This document shows, piece after piece, positions 52,181 to 61,599 of a DNA stretch of 64,000 nucleotides. This DNA comes from CAIZGX01 sp046048875 (GTDB lineage: Bacteria; Bacteroidota; Bacteroidia; Flavobacteriales_D; Sanyastnellaceae): NCBI GenBank assembly GCA_046048875.1, contig JBJOFG010000014.1, forward strand, positions 186,001 through 250,000, written 5' to 3'. The position numbers and the translations under genes are program-made. Position 1 is the stretch's first letter, and every line of letters begins with the position of its first letter. The notes beneath the pieces are model-generated. The model was not told the DNA's origin, did not search any database, and saw only the letters and a list, made by a program, of their open reading frames with translations.

Positions 52181-53284
52181 ATGGCTAAAAGAGATTATTA
52201 CGACGTATTGGGTGTTTCAAGAAGCGCAAGCGAGGCTGAAATTAAAAAGGCTTATCGTAAGCTTGCGATTCAATACCATCCCGATAAAAATCCCGACGAC
52301 AGTTCTGCTGAAGAAAAATTCAAAGAAGCTGCTGAAGCCTATGAGATTTTGAGTGATAATCAAAAGCGTCAGCGCTACGACCAATTTGGTCATGCCGGAA
52401 TGGGCGGTGGCGGCGGACAAGGCTACGGTGGTGGTATGAATATGGACGATATCTTCTCTCAGTTCGGAGATATCTTCGGTGGATTCGGTGGTGGAGGAGG
52501 ACGTTCGAGTTCTCGTAAAGTGAAGGGAAGCAATTTGCGCATTCGCGTGAAATTGAATTTGGAAGAAATTGCTTTCGGGACAACCAAGAAAATTAAAGTA
52601 TTCAAAATGGCGAACGCCGATGGCGTGACCTACGATACGTGTTCAACATGCGGTGGTTCTGGACAAATTCGTCGTGTGCAGCAAACCATTTTAGGTGCTA
52701 TGCAAACGGCAAGCACATGTAACGTATGTAACGGAGCAGGAAAGTCTATCAAGGACCGTCCGAAAGATGCCGATGCATACGGACAAGTGCGCAAGGAAGA
52801 AACTGTAGAAATTAAAATTCCTGCGGGTGTGGGTGAAGGAATGACCTTGAATGTTTCTGGAAAAGGAAATGCGGGTCCATTTGGCGGAGTGCCTGGTGAT
52901 CTTTTGGTTCAGATTGAAGAAGAAGAACACAGCGAGTTGAAGAGAGACGGTATTCATCTCTACTACGATTTATATTTGAATTTTGTAGATGCTGCCATGG
53001 GTGCGAGCATTGAAGTTCCGCTCGTAAAAGGCAAAGCCCAAATTAAAATTGATCCAGGAACACAAGCTGGAAAAATCCTTCGTCTGAAGGGAAAGGGATT
53101 GCCCGATGTAAACGGATACGGTACTGGAGATTTGATGGTGAACATCAATGTTTGGACACCTCAAAAACTTTCGTCAGAAGAAAAGGAAATGCTCACGAAA
53201 CTTCGTGAATCTGAAAATTTCAAACCGAATCCATCTGCGAAAGACAAGAGCTTCTTTCAGCGTGTAAAAGAAATGTTTCAGTAA
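52181..53284 (+). CDS. dnaJ: Chaperone DnaJ with a reduced zinc-binding region
   Basis: The 367-residue co-chaperone has a J-domain (1-70) with the HPD at 33-35, then a Gly-rich linker (71-108) and a substrate-binding C-terminal domain. The zinc region contains only two CxxCxGxG repeats (CSTCGGSG at 154-161, CNVCNGAG at 180-187) instead of four, so one zinc site remains. I recall similar two-repeat DnaJ proteins in other Flavobacteria, so this is probably a lineage trait. It lies between grpE and truA in a plus-strand run. Confidence 0.96.
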   Translation: MAKRDYYDVLGVSRSASEAEIKKAYRKLAIQYHPDKNPDDSSAEEKFKEAAEAYEILSDNQKRQRYDQFGHAGMGGGGGQGYGGGMNMDDIFSQFGDIFGGFGGGGGRSSSRKVKGSNLRIRVKLNLEEIAFGTTKKIKVFKMANADGVTYDTCSTCGGSGQIRRVQQTILGAMQTASTCNVCNGAGKSIKDRPKDADAYGQVRKEETVEIKIPAGVGEGMTLNVSGKGNAGPFGGVPGDLLVQIEEEEHSELKRDGIHLYYDLYLNFVDAAMGASIEVPLVKGKAQIKIDPGTQAGKILRLKGKGLPDVNGYGTGDLMVNINVWTPQKLSSEEKEMLTKLRESENFKPNPSAKDKSFFQRVKEMFQ

Positions 53285-53291
53285 TTAGGTC

Positions 53292-54077
53292 ATGGAGCAG
53301 GAAGAAGAAAAAACTGAGTTTGCACGCTACTTCCTGCAAATCGCCTACGACGGAACCAACTATCACGGTTGGCAACGTCAACCGAACGCTCATTCGGTTC
53401 AAGAAGAAATAGAAAAAGCGCTTTGTAAAATTTTACGTCTGCCGAGGGTGGTAACCCTTGGTTGTGGACGCACCGATACGGGTGTGCATGCGAGTGATTT
53501 TTATTTACACTTCGTTCCGGAAATTCATGACTTGAATGAAGAAGAAACGTTGTTCCGACTGCAGCAAGTCCTTCCAAAGGATATAGCGGCTTACAGACTT
53601 TTCAAAGTGAACAATCGAGCACATGCTCGCTTCGATGCGAACGAGCGTTCGTATGAATATCGCATTGCAAAAAGAAAAGATCCCTTCAATCGAAACTATA
53701 CCTACTTCTACGGAAAAGAATTAAACGTAGAAGCTATGAACAACGCCGCGAAATTGATGTTAGGTAGTCATGACTTCGCTTGTTTCTGCAAATCGGGAGG
53801 TGGACAAATGACTACCATTTGCGATTTGCGAGTAGCGCGCTGGGAAGAGAAAGAAGGGTTACTTATTTTTCATATCACAGCCGATCGCTTTCTTCGAAAC
53901 ATGGTGCGTGCAGTGGTGGGAACACTGTTGCAAGTGGGAAGGGGTGAGATGTCATTGGAGGAATTTCAAGAGGTACTTAACAGTAAATCTCGAAATGCGG
54001 CAGGAGAAAGTGTTCGTCCGAACGGACTATTTTTAACAAGAGTTATTTATCCGGAATCTACATTCCGAACAAACTAA
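53292..54077 (+). CDS. truA: tRNA pseudouridine(38-40) synthase TruA
   Basis: The 261-residue synthase isomerises uridines at positions 38-40 of tRNA anticodon stems. It has FLQIAYDGTNYHGWQRQP, the catalytic GCGRTDTGVHASD, RFDANERSYEYRI and DRFLRNMVRAVVGTLLQVGRG. The gene is seven bases after dnaJ and three before the ABC transporter, so it is probably co-transcribed. Confidence 0.96.
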   Translation: MEQEEEKTEFARYFLQIAYDGTNYHGWQRQPNAHSVQEEIEKALCKILRLPRVVTLGCGRTDTGVHASDFYLHFVPEIHDLNEEETLFRLQQVLPKDIAAYRLFKVNNRAHARFDANERSYEYRIAKRKDPFNRNYTYFYGKELNVEAMNNAAKLMLGSHDFACFCKSGGGQMTTICDLRVARWEEKEGLLIFHITADRFLRNMVRAVVGTLLQVGRGEMSLEEFQEVLNSKSRNAAGESVRPNGLFLTRVIYPESTFRTN

Positions 54078-54080
54078 AAT

Positions 54081-55823
54081 ATGGCATCAGGGAAGGCGTT
54101 CGATTGGAAGATTTTTGCGAGACTGTATCAATACAGTAAGCCTTATCGCGGTGGATTCGCAATTACTTTACTGCTAGTTCTGGTCCTTTCTGGTTTGACG
54201 GTTGTTCGTCCGGAGCAAATGCGAAACATGCTCGATGTTGCTGTGCCTGGCGGAAATACCATGCAGATTTTAAATGTTGCCATTTGGTTTTTTGTGGTCT
54301 TAGCCTTAGAAATTGCATTGCAATACATTCAGACACTTGCAGCGAACAGCGTAGCGCAAAGCATTACCCTCGACATGCGTGAACGTGTTTATGCACAGGT
54401 GATTCGATATAAATTGAATTACTTCGATAAGACACCTGTTGGACAATTGGTGACACGACACATTGGTGATATCGATGGAATTGCTGAAGTGTTCAGTGTA
54501 GGTCTGCTAGATATTATTCGCGATACGCTGAAGTTATTGGTGATCGTTGGATTCATGTTTTTTCTCGATTGGAAATTGACATTGATTGTGATGCTTCCAA
54601 TTCCCATTTTACTGTGGGCTACGCGTCTCTTTCAACAAGCAGTAAAGAAATCGTTTCAGGATGTTCGAAATGAAGTGGCGCGTATGAACGTGTTTGTGCA
54701 AGAGCACGTAACTGGAATGAACATCGTTCAATTCTTCAATCGTCAGAAAGTAGAAAATGAGAAGTTTGTTGAGATAAACGCGCAACAGCGAGATGCGCAC
54801 ATCCGCGGAATCTGGGCCTATTCGGTTTTCTTTCCGGTGGTTGAAATTCTTTCAGCATTGTCTGTTTCCTTGTTGCTTTGGTGGGGTGTGAAGTCGAGTT
54901 TGAATTTGGAAATGTCTCCAGGTTTGATTCTTGAATTCAGCACCTTCATAGCCATGATGTACAGACCCATTCGTCAAATGGCAGACAACTTCAACGTGCT
55001 TCAAATGGGTGTGGTGAATGCAGAGCGTGTGTTCAAACTCATGGACGAAGATCATTCGGAAGAAGATAGTCTTCATGATGAATTGAAGGATGTGAAAGGT
55101 AGAATTGAATTCCGAAATGTGAGTTTTCAATATGTGGAAAATCAACCGGTGTTAACCAACTTCAACATGATTATTGAAGCTGGAAAAAGCGCGGCTATTG
55201 TTGGTTCTACAGGTTCTGGAAAGTCGACCTTGATTTCTTTGTTGAATCGATTTTATGAAATAAACAGCGGTGAAATTTTCATCGACGATGTTGCGCTATC
55301 GAAATTGCCATTGGTTTCATTAAGAAAAACAATAGGCGTAGTTCTTCAAGATGTATTTCTTTTCAGTGATTCTATTCGAAATAATCTAACCTTGTACAAT
55401 ACCGAAATTTCGGATGAGCGAATGATAGCTGCTGCAAAGATGGTGGGTGCCCATGACTTCATTATGGCTCTTCCAGGAGGATATGATTTCGATGTGAAGG
55501 AGAGAGGAACCTTGCTCAGCACAGGTCAGCGTCAGCTCTTGGCTTTCGTTCGTGTGTTTCTTCAAGATCCAAAAATTGTTATTCTCGATGAAGCCACTTC
55601 GAGCATCGACACCGAATCTGAAATGCTCATTCAGCGCGCGACAGAGCTGTTAACGAAGAACAGAACCTCAATTGTTATTGCACACAGACTTTCGACGATT
55701 CAGCAAGCCGATGTGATTTTTGTTTTGGAAAAAGGAGAAATCATTGAGCAAGGAAGTCACTCTGAATTGATGAATTTAAGCGGTCATTATCGTACTTTAG
55801 TTGAACTTCAATACAAAAAATAA
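54081..55823 (+). CDS. ABC exporter, fused membrane and ATPase domains (MsbA-like)
   Basis: The 580-residue half-transporter has six membrane spans (about 1-315) and an ATP-binding domain (about 335-580). The ATPase has Walker A GSTGSGKST, the signature LSTGQRQLLAF, Walker B VILDEATSSID and the switch histidine in IAHRLST. It belongs to the type IV exporter group that includes MsbA and lipid or drug exporters. The substrate is unknown. The stop overlaps the thioesterase start (TAATG). Confidence 0.92.
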   Translation: MASGKAFDWKIFARLYQYSKPYRGGFAITLLLVLVLSGLTVVRPEQMRNMLDVAVPGGNTMQILNVAIWFFVVLALEIALQYIQTLAANSVAQSITLDMRERVYAQVIRYKLNYFDKTPVGQLVTRHIGDIDGIAEVFSVGLLDIIRDTLKLLVIVGFMFFLDWKLTLIVMLPIPILLWATRLFQQAVKKSFQDVRNEVARMNVFVQEHVTGMNIVQFFNRQKVENEKFVEINAQQRDAHIRGIWAYSVFFPVVEILSALSVSLLLWWGVKSSLNLEMSPGLILEFSTFIAMMYRPIRQMADNFNVLQMGVVNAERVFKLMDEDHSEEDSLHDELKDVKGRIEFRNVSFQYVENQPVLTNFNMIIEAGKSAAIVGSTGSGKSTLISLLNRFYEINSGEIFIDDVALSKLPLVSLRKTIGVVLQDVFLFSDSIRNNLTLYNTEISDERMIAAAKMVGAHDFIMALPGGYDFDVKERGTLLSTGQRQLLAFVRVFLQDPKIVILDEATSSIDTESEMLIQRATELLTKNRTSIVIAHRLSTIQQADVIFVLEKGEIIEQGSHSELMNLSGHYRTLVELQYKK

Positions 55824-56239
55824 TGACCAACGCCGAGAAGATAGTAGACCTCATGTTCACCAACGACGCATACAGTCAGTGGTTGGGTATTGAGCGTATA
55901 ACTATTGCGCCAGGGGTTTGTGATTTGCGAATGACGGTGAGAGCAGAGATGCTCAATGGATTTTCTATTGCGCACGGAGGAATTACTTATTCGTTGGCGG
56001 ACACTGCATTAGCTTTTGCCAGTAATGCGCATGGATTGAAATGTTACTCAGTTGAAACCTCGATTTCACACGTGAAGCCAGTGGCTGAAGGCGATGTGTT
56101 GACCACTGCTGTTGAAGAGAAAAGTTTGTCGAAGCGCATAGGTGTTTATCACATCACTGTATTCAATCAGAACAAGGAGGCTGTGGCCTTTTTCAAGGGT
56201 ACCGTTCATCGGTCTGAAAAATCGTGGGAAATCGCATAA
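55823..56239 (+). CDS. Hotdog-fold thioesterase, PaaI type
   Basis: The 138-residue product has the PaaI signature AHGGITYSLADTALAFASN, with the catalytic Gly-Gly loop and Asp, and the LTTAVEEKSLSKRIGVYHI strand pair. Such enzymes hydrolyse aryl-CoA thioesters, often in phenylacetate or general CoA-ester clean-up. No paa genes are nearby. It is co-transcribed with the ABC exporter. Confidence 0.88.
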   Translation: MTNAEKIVDLMFTNDAYSQWLGIERITIAPGVCDLRMTVRAEMLNGFSIAHGGITYSLADTALAFASNAHGLKCYSVETSISHVKPVAEGDVLTTAVEEKSLSKRIGVYHITVFNQNKEAVAFFKGTVHRSEKSWEIA

Positions 56240-56266
56240 TTTTCAAGGAGTTTCTTGCTTAAATCG

Positions 56267-56274
56267 TAAATTTG
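56267..56274 (+). promoter_or_regulatory. -7 promoter element of the aminotransferase gene
   Basis: TAAATTTG matches TAnnTTTG exactly and ends four bases before the ATG, the same spacing as at mutL and at the YD-repeat gene. Confidence 0.52.
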
Positions 56275-56278
56275 CACC

Positions 56279-57496
56279 ATGCAAGAAAATACGCGCGTGG
56301 GTAAGGTTTCCCACTTGTTAGAAAAATTGTCGGAATCAGCTACTTTGGCCATGGCTCGTATGGGTCGTGAATTAGCTGCTCAAGGCAAACCTGTGGTGAA
56401 CCTATCTATTGGTGAACCCGATTTCAACACACCTGATTTTATTAAGGATGCAGCCATTGCCGCAATTCATGCAAACGTTACGCATTATCCGCCAGTAAAC
56501 GGATTTCCAGAATTGCGTCAAGCCATTTCGAATAAGTTCAAACGCGATAACGGACTAACGTATTCACCCGAGCAAGTTGTTGTAAGCACCGGCGCAAAGC
56601 AAAGTTTAGCAAACGTGATTTTGGCTTTGGTGAACCCAGACGACGAGGTAATTATGCCAAGTCCTTATTGGGTGAGCTATGCTGAATTGGTGAAGATGGC
56701 CGGTGGAACCGTTGTTGAACTGCACGCTGGGATTGAAAGCAATTTCAAAATCACGCCCGAAGTCTTAAGCGGCGCCATTAACGAGCGCACGAAATTGATT
56801 ATCTACAGTTCTCCATGCAATCCTACTGGTTCTGTATACAGCAAAGAAGAGTTGGAAGCAATTAGTAAAGTCATTCTTCAGCACGAAGGGGTTTATGTAA
56901 TTAGCGATGAAATTTATGAGCTCATCAATTTTGTTGGAAAGACCTATTCAATTGGTGCGTGCGAAGGAATGTTAGATAGAACCATTACGGTGAACGGAGT
57001 GTCGAAGGCATTCGCAATGACTGGATGGAGATTGGGATACATTGGTGCTCCGCTTTGGGTAGCGCAAGCTTGCAACAAGATGCAAGGACAGATTACGAGC
57101 GGTGCAAACACGATTGCGCAAATGGCAGCGAAAGCCGCTTTAGAAGCAGACCCTTCTGTGGTGAATGAAATGATTGCAGTGTTCAAGTCGCGCAGAGATC
57201 GCGTGTATGAAGGCCTTTCGAAAATACCTGGATTGAAAATTAATTTGCCGGAAGCGGCATTCTATTTCTATATCGATGTTACTGCTTTCTTCAACACAAC
57301 AGACGGTGAAACCGTTGTGAAGAGTTCAGAAGACATGGCCATGTACTTGTTGCGCAAAGTGTATGTTGCGACAGTAGCAGGAGATGCTTTCGGCGATTCG
57401 AATTGCATTCGTATTTCATATGCGACTTCCGAAGAGAATTTAGATCAAGCTGTTTCCCGCATGACACAAGCCCTATCAGAACTTAAGCCTTTGTAA
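56279..57496 (+). CDS. Class I/II pyridoxal-phosphate aminotransferase (aspartate-aminotransferase-like)
   Basis: The 405-residue fold-type I enzyme has LSIGEPDFNTPDF, the PLP-lysine motif NGVSKAFAMTGWRLGYIG, and IRISYATSEENL with the carboxylate-binding Arg near the end. The AAT subfamily Ib is likely. It could transaminate aspartate or prephenate. The HldE-type kinase gene starts two bases after it. Confidence 0.93.
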   Translation: MQENTRVGKVSHLLEKLSESATLAMARMGRELAAQGKPVVNLSIGEPDFNTPDFIKDAAIAAIHANVTHYPPVNGFPELRQAISNKFKRDNGLTYSPEQVVVSTGAKQSLANVILALVNPDDEVIMPSPYWVSYAELVKMAGGTVVELHAGIESNFKITPEVLSGAINERTKLIIYSSPCNPTGSVYSKEELEAISKVILQHEGVYVISDEIYELINFVGKTYSIGACEGMLDRTITVNGVSKAFAMTGWRLGYIGAPLWVAQACNKMQGQITSGANTIAQMAAKAALEADPSVVNEMIAVFKSRRDRVYEGLSKIPGLKINLPEAAFYFYIDVTAFFNTTDGETVVKSSEDMAMYLLRKVYVATVAGDAFGDSNCIRISYATSEENLDQAVSRMTQALSELKPL

Positions 57497-57497
57497 C

Positions 57498-58499
57498 GTG
57501 AAGAAAGAAGCTGTAGAATCGTTTTTCAATGCCCTTGCCGACAAAACCATTTTGGTTGTTGGAGACGTAATGATAGACGCATATTTATGGGGAAAGGTGG
57601 AACGCATTTCTCCTGAAGCACCGGTTCCTGTTGTGCACATTCAGAAAAAAGAAAATCGTCTTGGAGGCGCAGCCAACGTGGCGTTGAATGTGAACAATCT
57701 TGGCGCGAAGGCCATTATGTGTTCAGTGGTTGGTGACGGAGCTAAAGGCGATATTTTCCGCAAGACGGCGAAAGAGTTGGGCTTCAGCACGGAGGGTATT
57801 ATTGACTCCACCGAACGAATGACAACCGTGAAGACGCGCGTTATTTCAGGTGGACATCACATTGTTCGAATCGACGATGAAATTACCTGGCCGCTTTCAG
57901 CGACCGATGAAAGAAATTTGTTGGATTGCATCGATCAAATTTTAGGAAGACAGAAAGTAGATGCCATTGTTTTTGAAGATTACGATAAAGGAGTTTTGAC
58001 TGAAAAGGTCATTGCACACGTTATTGCAAAAGCGAAGGCACTAAACATTCCAGTGAGTGTAGATCCGAAGTTGAAGAACTTCAAATTGTACAAAGGTGTT
58101 TCCTTGTTCAAGCCGAATTTGAAGGAATTGAAAGAAGGAATGAAAGTGGAATTTGCCTCAGACGATACTGCATCCATTGAAAAAGCCTTGGTGAATTTGC
58201 GCAGCGAATTGAATGCTGAAGGCGTTATGGTTACACGTTCCGAGCACGGCGTTACTTCCTACAACGGTTCGGATTTTTCAACGCATGCGGCTCACAAGCG
58301 CGAAATCGTTGATGTTTCAGGAGCAGGAGACACGGTAATTGCAGTGGCCACACTGGCACTTGCTGCAAATTGGAACTTGGCCGACATTGCAGAGATTGCG
58401 AATCTTGCTGGCGGATTGGTTTGTGAGAAAGTTGGAGTAGTGCCAATAGACAAAGAATTATTAAAGTTGGAAGCAGAAAGAATTGCTGTTTCAGTTTGA
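57498..58499 (+). CDS. PfkB-family sugar kinase, heptose-7-phosphate kinase-like
   Basis: The 333-residue ribokinase-fold protein resembles HldE/RfaE domain I, which phosphorylates D-glycero-D-manno-heptose 7-phosphate for LPS core. It has VGDVMIDAYLWGKV, NRLGGAANVALN, the ATP/anion-hole DVSGAGDTVIAV with the catalytic Asp, and RISPEAPVPVVHI. No nucleotidyltransferase half is present, so a separate RfaE2 is needed. The start is a GTG at 57498. The menG frame overlaps its end by four bases if a TTG start is used. Confidence 0.88.
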   Translation: MKKEAVESFFNALADKTILVVGDVMIDAYLWGKVERISPEAPVPVVHIQKKENRLGGAANVALNVNNLGAKAIMCSVVGDGAKGDIFRKTAKELGFSTEGIIDSTERMTTVKTRVISGGHHIVRIDDEITWPLSATDERNLLDCIDQILGRQKVDAIVFEDYDKGVLTEKVIAHVIAKAKALNIPVSVDPKLKNFKLYKGVSLFKPNLKELKEGMKVEFASDDTASIEKALVNLRSELNAEGVMVTRSEHGVTSYNGSDFSTHAAHKREIVDVSGAGDTVIAVATLALAANWNLADIAEIANLAGGLVCEKVGVVPIDKELLKLEAERIAVSV

Positions 58500-58531
58500 A
58501 CAAAATCGATGAAAATCGAATTCATGTAAGT

Positions 58532-59257
58532 ATGGAAACAGTTAAGCCGTATAATCAAGGTGGAAAGAAAGAAGAGGTTGAACAAATGTTCGATCAAATT
58601 GCACACAGCTACGATTTTTTGAATCACTTCTTTTCCCTGGGTATTGATATTATTTGGCGCAAGCGTGCCATTCGTATTCTGAAAAAATATCATCCGAAGA
58701 AGGTTCTTGACGTGGCAACAGGAACCGCAGATTTCGCGCTACAAGCGGTGAAGTCTAAATTGAATGCTTCTTCGATTGTTGGAGTAGATATTTCCGAGGG
58801 AATGTTGGAAGTGGGAAGAAAGAAAGTGAAGGATAGAGGCTTCGAACAAATCATTGAATTAAGAAAAGGAGATTCTGAAAATCTTCCTTTTGAAGATCAT
58901 TCGTTCGATGCTTATACCGTTGCATTCGGTGTGAGAAATTTTGAAAATTTAGAACAAGGCATGCGTGAAATGCTTCGCGTGCTTCGTCCGAATGGAGTAG
59001 GCGTAGTGTTAGAGTTTTCACGTCCGAAACATTTTCCCATTAAACAGTTGTTCGGATTTTATTTCCGATTCATAATGCCAACACTAGGCAAATGGGTTTC
59101 GAAAGACAGTCGCGCATACGAATACCTTCCCGAGTCTGTGGCTCAATTTCCTTCCGGAAAAGATTTCTTAGATGTTATGGAAAAGGTAGGATACAAGCGT
59201 GTGCGTTGCATTCCATTGAGTGGCGGTATTGCCAGTATTTACATTGGTGAAAAGTGA
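58532..59257 (+). CDS. menG: Demethylmenaquinone/ubiquinone methyltransferase
   Basis: The 241-residue class I SAM methyltransferase has FDQIAHSYDFLNHFFSLGIDIIWR, the SAM motif VLDVATGTADFAL and SENLPFEDHSFDAYTVAFGVRNFENL. The UbiE/MenG family methylates the naphthoquinone or benzoquinone ring in the last step. In a Bacteroidota cell it should make menaquinone. I use the ATG at 58532 rather than the TTG at 58496, which would add 12 residues. The stop overlaps the GTG of aroA. Confidence 0.92.
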   Translation: METVKPYNQGGKKEEVEQMFDQIAHSYDFLNHFFSLGIDIIWRKRAIRILKKYHPKKVLDVATGTADFALQAVKSKLNASSIVGVDISEGMLEVGRKKVKDRGFEQIIELRKGDSENLPFEDHSFDAYTVAFGVRNFENLEQGMREMLRVLRPNGVGVVLEFSRPKHFPIKQLFGFYFRFIMPTLGKWVSKDSRAYEYLPESVAQFPSGKDFLDVMEKVGYKRVRCIPLSGGIASIYIGEK

Positions 59258-60525
59258 AAATAGAAATTCTTCCTTCGGAAATTAGTGGCACCGTTTCGGC
59301 ACCTGCTTCGAAGAGTATTGCGCAGCGCTATGTTGCTGCTGCTCTCTTAGCCGCTGGAGAAACCACCATTCGTCATTATCCGAATTCAGAAGATCCCTTT
59401 CACGCGAGGAAATTAGCCGAGTCGTTGGGTGCCATTGTGCAGCTTTCAAAAAACACGTTAACCATCAAAGGCGGATTTCCTGCCAATGAAATTCACGGCA
59501 TTCGTACCCCTCAGAAAAATCTTTTTGCGGGTGAATCGGGATTTGCTTCTCGTTTGTTCGTTCCAATTGCAGCGCTTCACAACAGTGAAAAAGTGTTGAA
59601 CGGAACAGGTACATTGTTGAATAGACCCTTCTTTGAATTTGAACCGTACCTCACACCATTTGGTGTTTCCGTTTCAACCAATGAAGGAAAATTACCTTTG
59701 ACTTTTTCGGGTCAATTGACTTCTGGAAGAGCCGAACTTTCTGCAGCGAATTCATCACAATTCCTTTCGGGGATGCTCATGGCTTTGCCGCGCTGCACGG
59801 GCGATTCAGAGTTGGTGATTTCTGAATTGAATAGCAAGCCCTATATAGATTTGACCTTAGCCGTTATGAAGATGTTCGGGGTGGTGGTGAAGGAAGAGGA
59901 AGGTACCTACTTCATAAAAGGTTCACAGAAATATAAGCCGCAAGATGTTTCAGTTGATGGGGATTGGAGCGGTGCAGTGCCTCTTTTAATTGCCGGAGCA
60001 TTAACAGCGACAGAAGGACTATTGGTGAAGAATTTAAACACGCGTCTGCCACAAGCAGATCAGGCGATATTGGAAGTATTCGATTTGGCGAAGGTGAAGT
60101 ACACGCAGAACGAAAACAGTGTTAAGGTTTTTGCTAGCACCGTTGAAGCATTTGAATTCGATGCTACGCATTGTCCAGATTTATTTCCTTGCCTTGCCGT
60201 ATTGGCATCTTTCGGAAATGGAGTAACCACGCTCAAAGGAGCAAAACGTCTGCATGTGAAAGAAAGCAATCGTGCCAATGCCATTGTTGAAGAATTCGCT
60301 AAATCGGGAATTCGCGTTGTTGTTCGCGGCGACGATATGATGATTTATCCAGGACATGCCCGTCCTGCCGTATGGAACGTACACAAGGATCACCGAATGG
60401 TTATGGCAGGAGCGCTTTTTGGATTGGCCGGAGCAAAGACTGTGTTGCAGAATCCAGAGGTGATTTCAAAGTCTTATCCCGATTTTTTCAAAGACATTCA
60501 ATCGATTGGTGCGAAGTTGAAATAA
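59254..60525 (+). CDS. aroA: 3-phosphoshikimate 1-carboxyvinyltransferase
   Basis: The 423-residue EPSP synthase joins shikimate 3-phosphate and PEP. It has SKSIAQRYVAAALLA, AGESGFASRLFVPIA, NSSQFLSGMLMALP, the catalytic region around VDGDWSGAVPLLIAG, and HKDHRMVMAGALFG. Its length is typical. It starts with GTG and overlaps the menG stop (GTGA). Confidence 0.94.
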   Translation: MKIEILPSEISGTVSAPASKSIAQRYVAAALLAAGETTIRHYPNSEDPFHARKLAESLGAIVQLSKNTLTIKGGFPANEIHGIRTPQKNLFAGESGFASRLFVPIAALHNSEKVLNGTGTLLNRPFFEFEPYLTPFGVSVSTNEGKLPLTFSGQLTSGRAELSAANSSQFLSGMLMALPRCTGDSELVISELNSKPYIDLTLAVMKMFGVVVKEEEGTYFIKGSQKYKPQDVSVDGDWSGAVPLLIAGALTATEGLLVKNLNTRLPQADQAILEVFDLAKVKYTQNENSVKVFASTVEAFEFDATHCPDLFPCLAVLASFGNGVTTLKGAKRLHVKESNRANAIVEEFAKSGIRVVVRGDDMMIYPGHARPAVWNVHKDHRMVMAGALFGLAGAKTVLQNPEVISKSYPDFFKDIQSIGAKLK

Positions 60526-60570
60526 CTCTTTGCCAATTGAGAAGTATATTCGCACTCAAATCTATTTCGT

Positions 60571-61599
60571 ATGAAATTTACGGCTGAACAAATTGCCGGT
60601 ATGTTGGAAGGAACGGTTGAAGGAAATTATTCAGCTGAAGTTTCAGGTTTATCTAAAATTGAAGAAGGAAAGGCGGGTACGCTAACTTTCTTGGCCAATC
60701 CGAAATACATTTCTCATATTTATTCTACGGGCGCAAGCATTGCCATTGTTTCCAATGACTTTGTTGCGGAAAACCCATTGCCTGAAACCTTGACGCTTAT
60801 TCGTGTTGCCGATGCCTACGGAAGTTTCGCGAAATTATTGGAAGCATACAGTCAATTCAAAAGACCTCGTCCAGGTATTCATCCTTCTGCAGTAATTGAT
60901 TCTTCAGCCGTTATAGGCGAGAACGTGCACATAGGAGCAGGAGTGGTTATTGAGCCTGGTGCTAACATTGGAAATAACGCAGTGGTAATGGCTCAGTCTT
61001 ATGTGGGCGAGCATGTGAAGATTGGAAGTTTTACGACCGTTCATCCGGGAGTGAAGATCTATAGTGATTGTGTCATTGGTGCGAATTGCACTTTGCACGC
61101 AGGAGTGATTATTGGTGCAGACGGATTTGGATTCGCGCCACAAGCAGACAATCGCTACGCGAAGGTTCCTCAAATTGGAAATGTGGTGGTGGAAGATCGC
61201 GTTGAAATTGGTGCGAACACCGCCATTGACAGAGCAACGTTGGGTTCAACCATTATTCGTGAAGGTGTGAAGCTTGATAATCTTATTCAAATTGCACACA
61301 ACGTTGAAATTGGAAAGAACACGGTTATTGCCGCGCTAACTGGAATTGCAGGAAGCACCAAGATTGGTGAGAACTGCATGATTGGTGGACAAGTTGGAAT
61401 AGCTGGACACTTAACCATAGCGAACGGAGTAAAGATTGCTGCTCAAACCGGAATTAGTGCTTCTGTGCTGAAAGAGAACGTTGTTCTTCAAGGAACACCA
61501 GCGGTAGATACGATGGACTTCAAGAAGTCATACATCATTCACCGACGCTTACCGCAATTGCTCGAGCGCATTGAGCGACTTGAAAAAGGGCAGAAGTAA
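60571..61599 (+). CDS. lpxD: UDP-3-O-acylglucosamine N-acyltransferase
   Basis: LpxD adds the second acyl chain in lipid A synthesis. The 342-residue enzyme has an N-terminal uridine-binding domain (about 1-100), then a left-handed beta helix of hexapeptide repeats (about 105-310), seen as IGxxVxIxxG and similar units, and the catalytic histidine in IAHNVEIGKNT. A C-terminal helical tail follows. The methyltransferase gene overlaps it by one base. Confidence 0.95.
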   Translation: MKFTAEQIAGMLEGTVEGNYSAEVSGLSKIEEGKAGTLTFLANPKYISHIYSTGASIAIVSNDFVAENPLPETLTLIRVADAYGSFAKLLEAYSQFKRPRPGIHPSAVIDSSAVIGENVHIGAGVVIEPGANIGNNAVVMAQSYVGEHVKIGSFTTVHPGVKIYSDCVIGANCTLHAGVIIGADGFGFAPQADNRYAKVPQIGNVVVEDRVEIGANTAIDRATLGSTIIREGVKLDNLIQIAHNVEIGKNTVIAALTGIAGSTKIGENCMIGGQVGIAGHLTIANGVKIAAQTGISASVLKENVVLQGTPAVDTMDFKKSYIIHRRLPQLLERIERLEKGQK

